A DNA stretch of 64,000 nucleotides, from contig CALUPB010000012.1 in assembly GCA_944322585.1 (NCBI GenBank), forward strand, positions 1-64,000, given 5' to 3'. A program made the translations under genes and the position numbers. Below are positions 1 through 7,495 of the stretch, one piece after another. The notes under the pieces are model-generated. The model saw only the letters and a program-made list of their open reading frames with translations. It ran no database searches and had not been told where the DNA came from. The stretch comes from an uncultured Bacteroidales bacterium (GTDB lineage Bacteria; Bacteroidota; Bacteroidia; Bacteroidales; UBA932). Numbering within the stretch: the first letter of the stretch is position 1; each line of letters opens with the position of its first letter.

Positions 1-399
1 CTCTCCCCGTTCCAGGTCTGCGGAGTTTCAGCAGACCTGGAACACTCACCCCTGCCGGAGCGTTCTCTGCGGCCTCTCCCCGTTCCAGGTCTGCATCGTT
101 TCGACAGACTTGGAACACTCACCCTCGCCAGAGGCCTCTCTATGGCCGGTTGCCGTTCCAGGTTTGCGGAGTTTCAGCAGACTTGGCACACATTCCCCTG
201 CGGAGCATTCTCTGCGGCCTCTCCTCGTTCCAGGTCTGCATCGTTTCGACAGACTTGGAACACTCACCCCTGCCGGAGCGTTCTCTGCGGCCTCTTTCCG
301 TTCCAGGTCTGCACTTTTTCGACAGACCTGGCACACTCACCCTCGCCAAAGGCTTCTCCATAGCCTGCCGCCGTTCCAGGTCTGCTGTCGTTTCAGTAC
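1..399. repeat. 73-bp palindromic tandem array (family A)
   Basis: Six copies of the arm GTTCCAGGTCTGC (or close variants) start at 9, 82, 155, 227, 300 and 373, so the period is 72-73 bp. In the first five copies the arm is followed by a short loop and the inverse arm (GCAGACCTGGAAC or close), giving a 12-13 bp hairpin. Loops alternate between a GGAGTTTCA type (copies 1 and 3) and an ATCGTTTCGA type (copies 2 and 4), which suggests duplication as dimers. The sixth copy is broken off beside the stop codon of the next gene. The array may continue beyond the left edge of the window. Confidence 0.9.
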
Positions 400-1709
400 T
401 TGATAATCACTTCCTGGGAATTCGTCCATGCGGTTTCACGGTATGTTTCTTCCCTGTCACCCCAGTCTACGGTAAGATCCCAGTAATATTTCTTGCCGTC
501 TACCCGGATTTCGTAGTTGTCCGGATCATAATTCGTGATATTGCCGCTTTGACGGTAATGCACCCGTTCTACTGGTGTTTCCATGGAAATCAGACTCAGG
601 CAGTCTTCCGGTCCCTCGAAAACATATGTGATATCGGGTTCACCGTCATCGTAGTAATACCCTTCCTTTTCTACCGGTTTGTTCAGATCGTCTTCGCTTA
701 CTGTAAGCATCATGTCAGGAGTTTCGTACGCTTCGTCCCAATATGCCGGGTATGTATAATCCGTGCAACGGGTACCTAACATGCCGATGATGCCGAGCGG
801 GGCGATACTGCTGCCGTAACCTCCTGTTATAAGCCAGTTTATATCAATATTGCCTGTGTTTGGATAGGAAGAATAGAGGTAGTCCGTATCATAATAGTCC
901 TTATGTACGCGGGTAATGTTCCCGTCTGTCCATGTGTACTCTGTGTCGGATTCGGAATAACCGTCAGGGCGGTCCTTTACGTGGACAAGCCGACCGGTAT
1001 TGTCGTATGTGAGAATGATTTCCGAATTGTATCCCGAGCCGTTGCCCGTTTCAGTGTATTTTACTTCTGATGCGCGGCCTTCGCTGTCGAGTATGGCTTC
1101 TATTGATATCCCGTCATCTCCGGTGATGTTGACTGTTCCGTCTCCGTAAGATATTGTGTAGTAATACATGCCGACCTCATCATCGTAAGTGCTGTGGCCC
1201 TGCATCGTTATGACCCTGCCTTCGTTGTCGTATTCGAATGTGAAATTGTCTTCATCTTCGTCTGTCGGGTCGAGAATCGTAACCTGACGGATATATGTGG
1301 CAGGTATCTGGACCGGTTCGTCCGTTTCGTCTCCTCCGGATATTTCGCCGTCGGTTCCGAGCTGTATTACCTGTACTGTCTGAAACTTGTCTCCTGAAGA
1401 AATGTCAATGAAAGCGCTGCGGCTCTCCGGGTTTTCATTAGGAGTGGCGGAAATGGTAATTGTATGCTGCTTGGCGTCGCCTGACGTCGGACTGACGGTA
1501 AGCCAGCAGGTGCCGCTGTCTATGCCGTCGTCAGTGCGGACGCTGGCTGCCCAGGCAAACGGGGGGGTAAATGTAAGGGATGTTTCTCCTCCGGAAGACG
1601 GCAGGATTCCAGGCTCCGAATCGATGCTGATATCCTGTCCGAGGTCGCTGCATCCGGCAACAAGCAGAACTGATGCCCCGATTGATGCAAAAAATGAATG
1701 AAGTTTCAT
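393..1709 (-). CDS. Lipoprotein with BACON-like domain and DUF4595-like repeats
   Basis: This encodes a 438-residue predicted surface or periplasmic lipoprotein. The N-terminus is a signal peptide ending in a lipobox (LLVAGC, Cys near residue 20). Residues about 30-120 resemble a BACON Ig-like domain (WLTVSPTSGD followed by alternating strands), which in Bacteroidota is usually a carbohydrate- or surface-associated module. The rest carries YDNEGR/YDNTGR-type repeats and a C-terminal half like DUF4595 lipoproteins. I chose the ATG at 1709 because the signal peptide starts there; the longer open frame runs into a repeat. A promoter supplied by that repeat lies about 27 bp upstream. The 3' end abuts the 73-bp array. 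Function is unknown; the family assignment is from pattern recognition only. Confidence 0.75.
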   Translation of the reverse strand: MKLHSFFASIGASVLLVAGCSDLGQDISIDSEPGILPSSGGETSLTFTPPFAWAASVRTDDGIDSGTCWLTVSPTSGDAKQHTITISATPNENPESRSAFIDISSGDKFQTVQVIQLGTDGEISGGDETDEPVQIPATYIRQVTILDPTDEDEDNFTFEYDNEGRVITMQGHSTYDDEVGMYYYTISYGDGTVNITGDDGISIEAILDSEGRASEVKYTETGNGSGYNSEIILTYDNTGRLVHVKDRPDGYSESDTEYTWTDGNITRVHKDYYDTDYLYSSYPNTGNIDINWLITGGYGSSIAPLGIIGMLGTRCTDYTYPAYWDEAYETPDMMLTVSEDDLNKPVEKEGYYYDDGEPDITYVFEGPEDCLSLISMETPVERVHYRQSGNITNYDPDNYEIRVDGKKYYWDLTVDWGDREETYRETAWTNSQEVIIKY

Positions 1710-1735
1710 GTCAGTTTTATTTAACGATAGTTTGA

Positions 1736-1766
1736 CAAATATAGCAAGAAGCCGAGAGCAGAGCAA
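1736..1766 (-). promoter_or_regulatory. Promoter inside repeat family B, facing the lipoprotein gene
   Basis: On the minus strand a TTG (1766-1764) is followed after 20 nt by TATATTTG (1743-1736), the TAnnTTTG -7 element of Bacteroidetes promoters. The lipoprotein ATG lies 27 bp downstream. Both boxes are part of the interspersed repeat. Confidence 0.7.
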
Positions 1767-1905
1767 GTTTATTTGCTTTACGGTGCAACCGTATAAATGC
1801 CGATGACAAATATCGGCCAGAAACAGAGAGCGATACAAGTTTACTTGCGATTACAGAGGCGCAACTGTATATATGGCGTCGGACAAATATCGCAGAAGCC
1901 ATTTC
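1736..1905. repeat. Interspersed repeat family B, about two and a half units
   Basis: AAATAT starts at 1737, 1808 and 1885 mark successive units of 71-77 bp. Each full unit has AAATAT, a GCCGAGAGC-like block, a small AT palindrome (CAAG/TTTA/CTTG type), then a GGCGCAAC-like block and GTATATATGG. Other copies in this window are near 6542, 40165 and 58143. Confidence 0.85.
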
Positions 1906-1923
1906 GTGTTGGTGCCTTCATCC

Positions 1924-2031
1924 GTTCCAGGTTTGTCAGGATTGCGCAGACCTGGAACGGTGACATGCCCCAGGAGTACTTCAAAGCGGGTGTGGTGTTC
2001 CAGGTCTGTCAGAATTGCGCAGACCTGGAAC
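1924..2031. repeat. Family A palindrome pair, 73-bp spacing
   Basis: Two hairpins with arms GTTCCAGG(T/TC)TG and CAGACCTGGAAC start at 1924 and 1997, exactly 73 bp apart. They share the arms of the array at 1-399 but have different loops (TCAGGATTGCG type) and a different spacer containing AAAGCGGGTGTGG, which recurs inverted near 46909. Confidence 0.85.
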
Positions 2032-2368
2032 GCGTGGCATTCTCAGTGAGCGGTTCCCTGTGGAATTACGACGATATTATGGTTTTCGCGGCCACATTGA
2101 TGAGCATATCCTGTCAAACGGCGATGATATGTGCCCCGACGCGGCCTCATCGATATGCATATTCCTTCGGAATTGCGATGCCATACGCACTGACCTGCGA
2201 TATATGCTTCCTGCAATGTTTGATAATCCTTATCAGTAATTGGACCCTTGAGAAAATAAGGGGTAATTATTGCGGATAAGCATTTGTTTCATTGTGCGTA
2301 TCACCGAAAATACCAGAGATAATTGACTATGGAAGCGGACAGGTACGGATAATCATTAAAGTTTTTGC
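2032..2368. other. Intergenic stretch without recognisable gene
   Basis: I see no convincing coding sequence or RNA gene here. Short open frames exist on both strands but none resembles a known family, and none has a plausible start context. A degraded remnant cannot be excluded. Confidence 0.5.
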
Positions 2369-2376
2369 TAATTTTG
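2369..2376 (+). promoter_or_regulatory. Likely malQ promoter -7 element (TAATTTTG)
   Basis: TAATTTTG matches TAnnTTTG. It would give a leader of roughly 290 nt before the malQ ATG, containing the folded element at 2452-2552. No clear TTG -33 box is visible. Confidence 0.4.
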
Positions 2377-2451
2377 AGGCTTGGATATGGACTTGACTTC
2401 CGCAAATGCGAAAGACCTCATTGGAGAAAGACGGACCGACCGTACAGAGTG

Positions 2452-2552
2452 GGCTCAAGAGGGGCTTTCAAGGCTTGCTAAGCTAAGAAAGCAGCAGTGC
2501 CGTATATGAGGAATTTCGGATCAAGTGCAATGCAGACGTGCCCTTTTGAGCC
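2452..2552 (+). ncRNA. Structured leader element, malQ copy
   Basis: The outer stem GGCTCAA (2452-2458) pairs with TTGAGCC (2546-2552). Inside are CAAGGCTTGC and a later CAAGTGC that can pair, and a GAAA/TTTC helix. The layout matches the elements before cysS (28128-28241) and folD (42031-42156), whose outer stems have different bases but still pair. This is the most diverged copy and lies 121 nt before the start codon. It may be a cis-acting RNA or a repeat; I cannot match it to a named RNA family. Confidence 0.5.
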
Positions 2553-2600
2553 GCCCCTTAGGGGAGAGGTGACATAGACATAGTTTGTGTGGTGGAAAGA

Positions 2601-2657
2601 AGTTTCGCAAGCCGCACAAATCCGCGAATATCAGTACAATTATGAAATTGCGAAACT
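2601..2657 (+). promoter_or_regulatory. 10-bp inverted repeat just upstream of malQ
   Basis: AGTTTCGCAA (2601-2610) and TTGCGAAACT (2648-2657) are perfect inverse copies with a 37-nt loop, ending 16 nt before the ATG. In mRNA this hairpin would sit against the ribosome entry site; as DNA it could be an operator. Confidence 0.4.
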
Positions 2658-2673
2658 TGAAATAAGAATTGGA

Positions 2674-5517
2674 ATGAAACTTATTACACATATAGAGTAT
2701 CATACGGTGTGGGGAGAGACGCTTGCGCTCAGGGTCCGGGGCAAGAGCTATCCTATGGAATATACCCCGGGAGATATCTGGGTGGCGCGAATCGGCCGGC
2801 TGCATCCCGGACAGCGGTTGGAGTACCGATATGAAGTATATCAGGATGGTGTCTGTACAAGGACTGAATGGTTCTCGCATTGTGTCCAGCTGCCCTCCTG
2901 TAATGCTCCGGTGTCGGTACCGGCAGTACAGTCTCTGGAAAAGGCACATCATCTCATCGCTTCTGGAACTGTTTCTGATGACGTGACGGATTCGGTATCT
3001 GCGGGACAGACCCATAGGCCGGCATTACATGCCATATTGCCGGAAGCCGTTTCACGTAACGCAACGGTTCCGGAGATCCTGTCCGGTGGAGGCGAGATAT
3101 TGTCGGTCGGGAAGAATGTTGTAGAAATCCGTGATGTCTGGTCCGATGTCCCTGCCGGCCTCCCTTTGCATTCGGCTCCGTTTGCCGAAGGGATTTTTCG
3201 GGACGATGGATGCATTTCACCGGAGGGTGGATGCTTGTCGTCTGAAGGCGGATGTCCTGTCGGAAAATCATTCGGCATCGGCAAGTGCGGAACCACAGAC
3301 AATCTCGGATCCTACGGGGAGACAGGACTTTATGGAAATGAAGAGGAGGCCGGATCTTATGGAAACGGCAGTCCGGAAGCCGCTTCCGTACGGAGAGGGG
3401 TGTGGAAAGCGGCAGGGACGGCAATCCCTGTATTTTCCCTCAGGTCGGAGAATGGTTTCGGGGTAGGTGAATTCAATGACCTGAAACTGCTTGTGGACTG
3501 GGCTGCTGCTACCGGCCAGAAAGTCATCCAGCTTCTTCCGGTCAATGATACTACGATGACTTGGACGTGGAGAGATTCATATCCGTACAATGCCTGTTCC
3601 AGTTTTGCCCTTCATCCGCAGTTTATCCATCTGCCGTCAGCCGGTGTCGTGGAAGATGATGAGTATTATAGATTGCAGAAAGAACTGAATTCATTGCCGG
3701 AACTGGATTACGAAAGGGTCAACCGTGAAAAGCACAGGTTTCTTCGCATGGCATTCGAAAAGTCGGGCAGGAAAACGCTTCAGACAGAGACTTTCAAATC
3801 CTATGTCAGGGAGAACAGCGAATGGCTTTTGCCTTATGCTGTTTATTGCGTGTTGAGAGACCGGTTCGGGACGGCTGATTTTACCCGGTGGCGCACCGGA
3901 GCCAATGATTGCCGGTTCGCATCCTGTTCTGATGTAGAGTCCGGGAGCACGGCATGTCAAAGTCAGGATTGTGGCGGCTCTGCATTCCGTTCTGTAGCAG
4001 ATCCCATGAGCGCGACATGCCAAAGTCAGGATTGTGAGGGCACTGCATCCTGTTCTGCTGCAGAGCCCATGAGCGCAACATGCCAAATTCCGGATGGCGG
4101 CGGCTCCGTTTCCTGCTCCTCTGTCGGGCCCGGGACTGCCATACGCAGTAGCCTGGATATAGGATCCGGAATATTCCCCGGTCAGGATATCGGGGGTGAT
4201 ACAGCTTCCGGGACTGCGGACTGTCCGGCAGCGGCTTCGGATTATTCCGTATACGACAGGGAGACGGTCATGTCATTCGCCGCGGAACACCGGGAAGATG
4301 TGGAATACTGGTATTTTGTACAGTACCATCTTCATATGCAGTTGCTGGAATCCCGCAATTATGCGCATTCGAAAGGCGTGATTTTCAAAGGGGATCTTCC
4401 TATCGGCGTCAGCAGTAACAGCGCGGATGCGTGGATGGACAGAGACCTTTTCAATATGGATTCATGTGCAGGAGCACCTCCGGATGCCTTTTCAACCGAA
4501 GGGCAGAACTGGGGTTTCCCTACATACAATTGGGACGTGATGGAAAAGGACGGGTTTGCCTGGTGGAAAGCCCGTCTCGGTAATATGTCCCGATATTTCG
4601 ATGCATTCAGGATAGACCATATTCTCGGCTTTTTCAGGATATGGGAAATCCCGTTGGCGGCAAAGAGCGGGCTTGCCGGTCATTTCAGCCCTGCCTTGCC
4701 TTATTCTTCCAAAGAACTGGCAGACTTGGGCTTTGATATGAAATGCAGACAATATCCGGAAGTCTGTCCGTCTCAGTGTGCAGGGGGGCTGTTCGTCCCC
4801 GACCCTCATCACAGAGACAGGTGGCATCCATGCATAGCTGCCAGATCCTCGGCGGCGTATGCCGCTCTTGCGCCCGACTGCAGACATGCCTTCGACAGTC
4901 TTTATGAGGACTTTTTCTACCACAGACACAACCGTTTCTGGAAAGAGTCCGCCATGAGGAAACTTCCCGCCCTGCTCTCGGCTACAGGTATGCTGGCCTG
5001 CGGGGAAGATCTCGGAATGATTCCTGCATGTGTACCGGAAATAATGCGGGAATATCAGATACTTTCGCTCGAAATACAGAGAATGCCGAAGAAGTTCGGG
5101 GAAAGGTTTGCGGATCCGGCTGAATATCCCTATTATTCGGTCTGCACGACATCCACTCATGATACCAGTACGCTCAGGGCATGGTGGGAGGAAGACCGGG
5201 AAATGACCCGGCTTTTCTGGAAGGATATGCTCGGCGGGGAAGGGGAAGCACCGGACGTCTGTACCCCTTCGATATGTCGCAGTATAATACAGATGCATCT
5301 GGATTCTCCGTCAATGCTTGCCATACTTCCAATCCAGGACTGGCTTTCAGTCGACGGTACCCTGAGACTCTCTGATCCGATGGAGGAAAGGATCAACATT
5401 CCGTCTGACCCTCACCATTATTGGAGATACAGAATGCACCTGACACTCGAGTCCCTTCTGCGACAGGACGGATTCAATTCCGTTCTCCGTGAAATGATTC
5501 TCTCTTCCGGAAGATAA
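2674..5517 (+). CDS. malQ: 4-alpha-glucanotransferase (amylomaltase), GH77, with insertions
   Basis: This enzyme transfers alpha-1,4-glucan segments between maltooligosaccharides in the cytoplasm. It is 947 residues long. Residues about 1-90 look like a CBM20-type starch-binding domain (IEYHTVWGE). Residues about 90-240 form a Gly/Ser-rich linker. GH77 runs from about 242 (VWKAAGTAIPVFSLRSE) to the end. Catalytic residues fit the family: nucleophile Asp648 in FRIDH, acid/base Glu778 in CGEDLG, and Asp830 in STHDTSTLR. The catalytic domain is split by a Cys/Ser/Gly-rich insert (about 415-530) that contains three 21-residue tandem repeats encoded by a 63-bp DNA repeat. Related Bacteroidales enzymes, as I recall them, carry two CBM20 domains; only one is evident here. 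I start at 2674 because the CBM20 sequence begins there. Confidence 0.93.
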   Translation: MKLITHIEYHTVWGETLALRVRGKSYPMEYTPGDIWVARIGRLHPGQRLEYRYEVYQDGVCTRTEWFSHCVQLPSCNAPVSVPAVQSLEKAHHLIASGTVSDDVTDSVSAGQTHRPALHAILPEAVSRNATVPEILSGGGEILSVGKNVVEIRDVWSDVPAGLPLHSAPFAEGIFRDDGCISPEGGCLSSEGGCPVGKSFGIGKCGTTDNLGSYGETGLYGNEEEAGSYGNGSPEAASVRRGVWKAAGTAIPVFSLRSENGFGVGEFNDLKLLVDWAAATGQKVIQLLPVNDTTMTWTWRDSYPYNACSSFALHPQFIHLPSAGVVEDDEYYRLQKELNSLPELDYERVNREKHRFLRMAFEKSGRKTLQTETFKSYVRENSEWLLPYAVYCVLRDRFGTADFTRWRTGANDCRFASCSDVESGSTACQSQDCGGSAFRSVADPMSATCQSQDCEGTASCSAAEPMSATCQIPDGGGSVSCSSVGPGTAIRSSLDIGSGIFPGQDIGGDTASGTADCPAAASDYSVYDRETVMSFAAEHREDVEYWYFVQYHLHMQLLESRNYAHSKGVIFKGDLPIGVSSNSADAWMDRDLFNMDSCAGAPPDAFSTEGQNWGFPTYNWDVMEKDGFAWWKARLGNMSRYFDAFRIDHILGFFRIWEIPLAAKSGLAGHFSPALPYSSKELADLGFDMKCRQYPEVCPSQCAGGLFVPDPHHRDRWHPCIAARSSAAYAALAPDCRHAFDSLYEDFFYHRHNRFWKESAMRKLPALLSATGMLACGEDLGMIPACVPEIMREYQILSLEIQRMPKKFGERFADPAEYPYYSVCTTSTHDTSTLRAWWEEDREMTRLFWKDMLGGEGEAPDVCTPSICRSIIQMHLDSPSMLAILPIQDWLSVDGTLRLSDPMEERINIPSDPHHYWRYRMHLTLESLLRQDGFNSVLREMILSSGR
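3953..4141 (+). repeat. 63-bp tandem repeat inside malQ
   Basis: CATGTCAA/CATGCCAA recurs at 3953, 4016 and 4079, a 63-bp period with about three copies plus a partial copy upstream. The units stay in frame and encode CQSQDCGG-, CQSQDCEG- and CQIPDGGG-type blocks. Confidence 0.9.
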
Positions 5518-5809
5518 TTCATTCCTGTGTCGCATCGTCCGGTCCCGGCTAAACTCCTGTCCCGTCCGTTAGCTGTCATCCGGTTTACACACTGGTTTAC
5601 ATTCTCTGTAAAACTATGTCACGTTAAATTTAAATCTTCAGAAAACTTTTGCAATTTGCGATATTAGAGCACTCATCTAAAATATAAGTGGACAACAGTT
5701 GGTTAAACAGAGCACCTGTCCTGTGCTCGCATTGACTTGTATATACAACAAACCCTCCTACATTGCTGCAAGAGGGCGTATATCCAAATGTATTTCCGGT
5801 AGTTTACGT
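5518..5809. other. Intergenic, left edge of genomic island
   Basis: No gene is visible. Base composition becomes AT-rich from about 5620, which marks the likely start of foreign DNA. I did not find a clear attachment-site repeat here. Confidence 0.5.
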
Positions 5810-6208
5810 TTAGTCCTTTATCAGATTTCCGACTTTGGCGATAAATTCCCGTGTCGGCTCAAACAGAGGTCGCATTTCATCGGCAGCAGTGACATAGACA
5901 CAGTTATAATCACTTTTCTCCCTCATTGTCTGGAGTTTAATGTACAGTTTGGATGCATCAGCCGGGAATATACCTGTCTTGACATAGTGTTGTCCGAACA
6001 TCACTAATGTGCCTTTATGTGTGCTGACCTTATGCCCGTCTTTTATTAAAAGGGCTGACACAGCATGGAATATTGAATAGTACAGTCTGTTCGCAACGAC
6101 ATCCCATAAATCCATTGCAGCAATTTTCTCTGCCTGCTCCAAAAATGACAGTGCCTTCTCATATTCCAGACTTACCATTATCCGGCGTTCTTCATCATTC
6201 AGTTTCAT
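5810..6208 (-). CDS. HEPN domain protein (toxin-like partner of MNT)
   Basis: This 132-residue helical protein fits the HEPN family. The motif RLYYSIFHAVSALL at about residues 42-55 contains an R-x6-H arrangement, as in HEPN ribonucleases, and is typical of HEPN proteins paired with minimal nucleotidyltransferases. Its ATG overlaps the stop of the MNT gene by the ATGA arrangement, so the two are translationally coupled. Known HEPN/MNT pairs act as toxin-antitoxin modules in which the nucleotidyltransferase modifies and silences the HEPN RNase. That role here is inferred. The pair sits in an AT-rich island next to other mobile-element debris. Confidence 0.8.
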   Translation of the reverse strand: MKLNDEERRIMVSLEYEKALSFLEQAEKIAAMDLWDVVANRLYYSIFHAVSALLIKDGHKVSTHKGTLVMFGQHYVKTGIFPADASKLYIKLQTMREKSDYNCVYVTAADEMRPLFEPTREFIAKVGNLIKD

Positions 6209-6522
6209 GCCAATACTATTCCGTCTTCTTCAACATTCTTGTAAAATGGAGTGAATGAGTATTTCTTCCATTCATCCTTCGTGTAAAGTATAGGACTTAT
6301 CAGTTCTCCCACATCCCAACTCAATGCAACAAAAGGATATGCCACATTGTCATAATCTTTATGCTCTATTTCCGGCTTGTCCAGAAGTATCAGCAAATCC
6401 CAGTCGGAATCTTCCGTGGCTTCATTTCTCGCCCGTGACCCGTACAGAATCAATTGCCCTCCTTTCGGGAGAACTTCTTTCGCTATCCGTTTGATTTCCT
6501 TTAATATGTCACTCGATTTCAT
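6205..6522 (-). CDS. MNT nucleotidyltransferase (antitoxin-like)
   Basis: This is a 105-residue minimal nucleotidyltransferase. The motif GSRARNEATEDSDWDLLIL (about residues 27-45) is the G-S-x-A-R ... S-D-x-D-L signature that binds Mg-NTP. In characterised HEPN/MNT systems this enzyme adds AMP to the toxin. I start at the ATG at 6522 because the longer frame runs into repeat family B. A TATATTTG element from that repeat lies 19 bp upstream, so the repeat appears to drive the pair. The gene overlaps the downstream HEPN gene by 4 nt. Confidence 0.82.
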   Translation of the reverse strand: MKSSDILKEIKRIAKEVLPKGGQLILYGSRARNEATEDSDWDLLILLDKPEIEHKDYDNVAYPFVALSWDVGELISPILYTKDEWKKYSFTPFYKNVEEDGIVLA

Positions 6523-6541
6523 AACTTCGTGGCTTATATGG

Positions 6542-6573
6542 CAAATATACGCTGAAGCCGAGAGTATAGCAAA
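6542..6573 (-). promoter_or_regulatory. Promoter inside repeat family B, facing the MNT/HEPN pair
   Basis: TTTG (6573-6570), a 20-nt spacer, then TATATTTG (6549-6542) on the minus strand, ending 19 bp before the MNT ATG. The same boxes and spacing occur in the copies at 1736 and 58143. Confidence 0.75.
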
Positions 6574-6622
6574 TTTATTTGCTGTACCGAGGCGCAACAG
6601 TATATGTGACGAAGTCAAATAT
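6542..6622. repeat. Interspersed repeat family B, single unit
   Basis: One unit with AAATATACGC, GAAGCCGAGAG, the palindrome AGCAAATTTATTTGCT, CCGAGGCGCAAC and AGTATATGTG. The palindrome keeps pairing compared with the 58143 copy (AGCAAAT/ATTTGCT here, AACAAAT/ATTTGTT there). Confidence 0.85.
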
Positions 6623-6782
6623 AACACTTTTATCTGTAAACAGGTATAGTTAATGGCTATTCTGTATCAAGTACAATTTTTCTGAATTCATCAGCAGGTA
6701 TATCCAAAGGACAGTTTGATGTAGTATCCAACTTAATTTCCCTTATCTGGAATATGTCTACACTTTATTGTATTAGGTAGTC

Positions 6783-7055
6783 TCATCCAACCTAATATTC
6801 GAAAGCCCGCTGTTGGTGAAACTGATAATGCAAAGTATCTACAAGGAGAACGACCGGGAGATACGGCATCTGGGCAGCAAGCGTTTCGGCATCCAGTTTT
6901 TGATAAAGGGCATTTACACCTACAACGGGATGCTCTGCGTGCATACGCAGACGAAGAACAGTTCCGCCGTCCCTTTCAACACGGATTTCATCCGGTTTAA
7001 GATTGTCGATAAGTCTGCCCTCGAAGAACTTATCGACGAGTTCGACCCGATATAG
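6783..7055 (+). pseudogene. traN: Conjugative transposon TraN fragment
   Basis: The frame reads LLVKLIMQSIYKENDREIRH, then FGIQFLIKGIYTYNG and FIRFKIVDKS, which closely follows the central part of Bacteroides conjugative-transposon TraN (DUF4138). The N-terminal signal and preceding domain are missing, and the C-terminus is replaced after IVDKS by an unrelated short tail and stop. No start codon with a sensible context precedes it. It is a remnant showing that an integrative conjugative element once occupied this region. TraN works in the conjugative pore at the cell envelope. Confidence 0.75.
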
Positions 7056-7080
7056 GATCCAGCCTCTCATATACTTGGTC

Positions 7081-7108
7081 TGTCACGAAAATTGATTTTT
7101 TTGTGACA
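7081..7108 (+). terminator. Hairpin with TGTCAC/GTGACA arms
   Basis: TGTCACGAAAA and TTTTTTGTGACA form a near-perfect stem between the traN fragment and the abiEi fragment. It could end transcription or be a recombination scar. Confidence 0.35.
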
Positions 7109-7109
7109 A

Positions 7110-7394
7110 TATAATTCGCTGACCATGTTCAGCATAGCCCGCACCATAGAGATTTCCGGAGGTAGAGGCATCACATTCAGAAACACAGCCCCCAAAAACC
7201 TCTCATTCACCAACCGACTCGCTATGTTCATAACCTCAGCCCTGAAATCCATAAAACGCGGCAATGTCACCAAAGAGCAGATCAGCCGCATCAGCGAACT
7301 CCTCCACAAAGAAGACAAAGACTCCGTACTGGCAGACCTGCGGCTCATGCCGGAATGGATAAGAGAAATCATACTCCAGACTTATGACGAATAA
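7110..7394 (+). pseudogene. AbiEi-like antitoxin (DUF6088), C-terminal fragment
   Basis: The readable part (about 94 codons) ends with DLRLMPEWIREIIL, the typical end of AbiEi/DUF6088 antitoxins from Bacteroidota; TAPKNLSFTN earlier also fits. The N-terminal winged-helix part that should precede it is absent, and an in-frame stop lies upstream. The stop overlaps the start of the next frame by 11 nt, as in intact abiEi-abiEii operons. In full systems AbiEi represses the operon and counters the AbiEii nucleotidyltransferase toxin. Confidence 0.5.
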
Positions 7395-7450
7395 CTACTT
7401 CCAACTTTCCTGGGAAGACCGGAGACTGGTCCTGCAACAGGCCTCCGCTC
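7384..7450 (+). pseudogene. AbiEii-like nucleotidyltransferase, N-terminal stub
   Basis: MTNNYFQLSWEDRRLVLQQA resembles the start of AbiEii-type toxins. After about 22 residues the similarity stops at a 24-bp palindrome (7450-7473), beyond which lies the 3' end of dinD. The breakpoint therefore coincides with the palindrome. Confidence 0.45.
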
Positions 7451-7473
7451 ATTTTCGTGACCTCACGAAAATG
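7450..7473. repeat. 24-bp palindrome, copy 2
   Basis: Arms CATTTTCGTGA and TCACGAAAATG with a CC centre. The identical sequence lies inside dinD at 8132-8155. Confidence 0.9.
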
Positions 7474-7495
7474 ATCTATACAGCCGGAAAAGCGA

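Noticed and set aside
1-399. CRISPR array
   Set aside because: Units are 73 bp with palindromic arms and near-identical spacers that alternate in two types; CRISPR repeats are 24-40 bp with unrelated spacers, and no cas gene is nearby.
46-779. Open reading frames across the palindromic array on both strands
   Set aside because: A period of 73 bp shifts frame with each unit, so long open frames arise by chance from the repeat; they show no signal, domain or start context, and one runs antisense into the lipoprotein gene.
2954-3424. Minus-strand frames within malQ
   Set aside because: They arise opposite the low-complexity linker of malQ; no start context or family similarity.
6792-7070. Minus-strand 92-codon frame
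   Set aside because: It is antisense to the traN remnant, which has clear family similarity.
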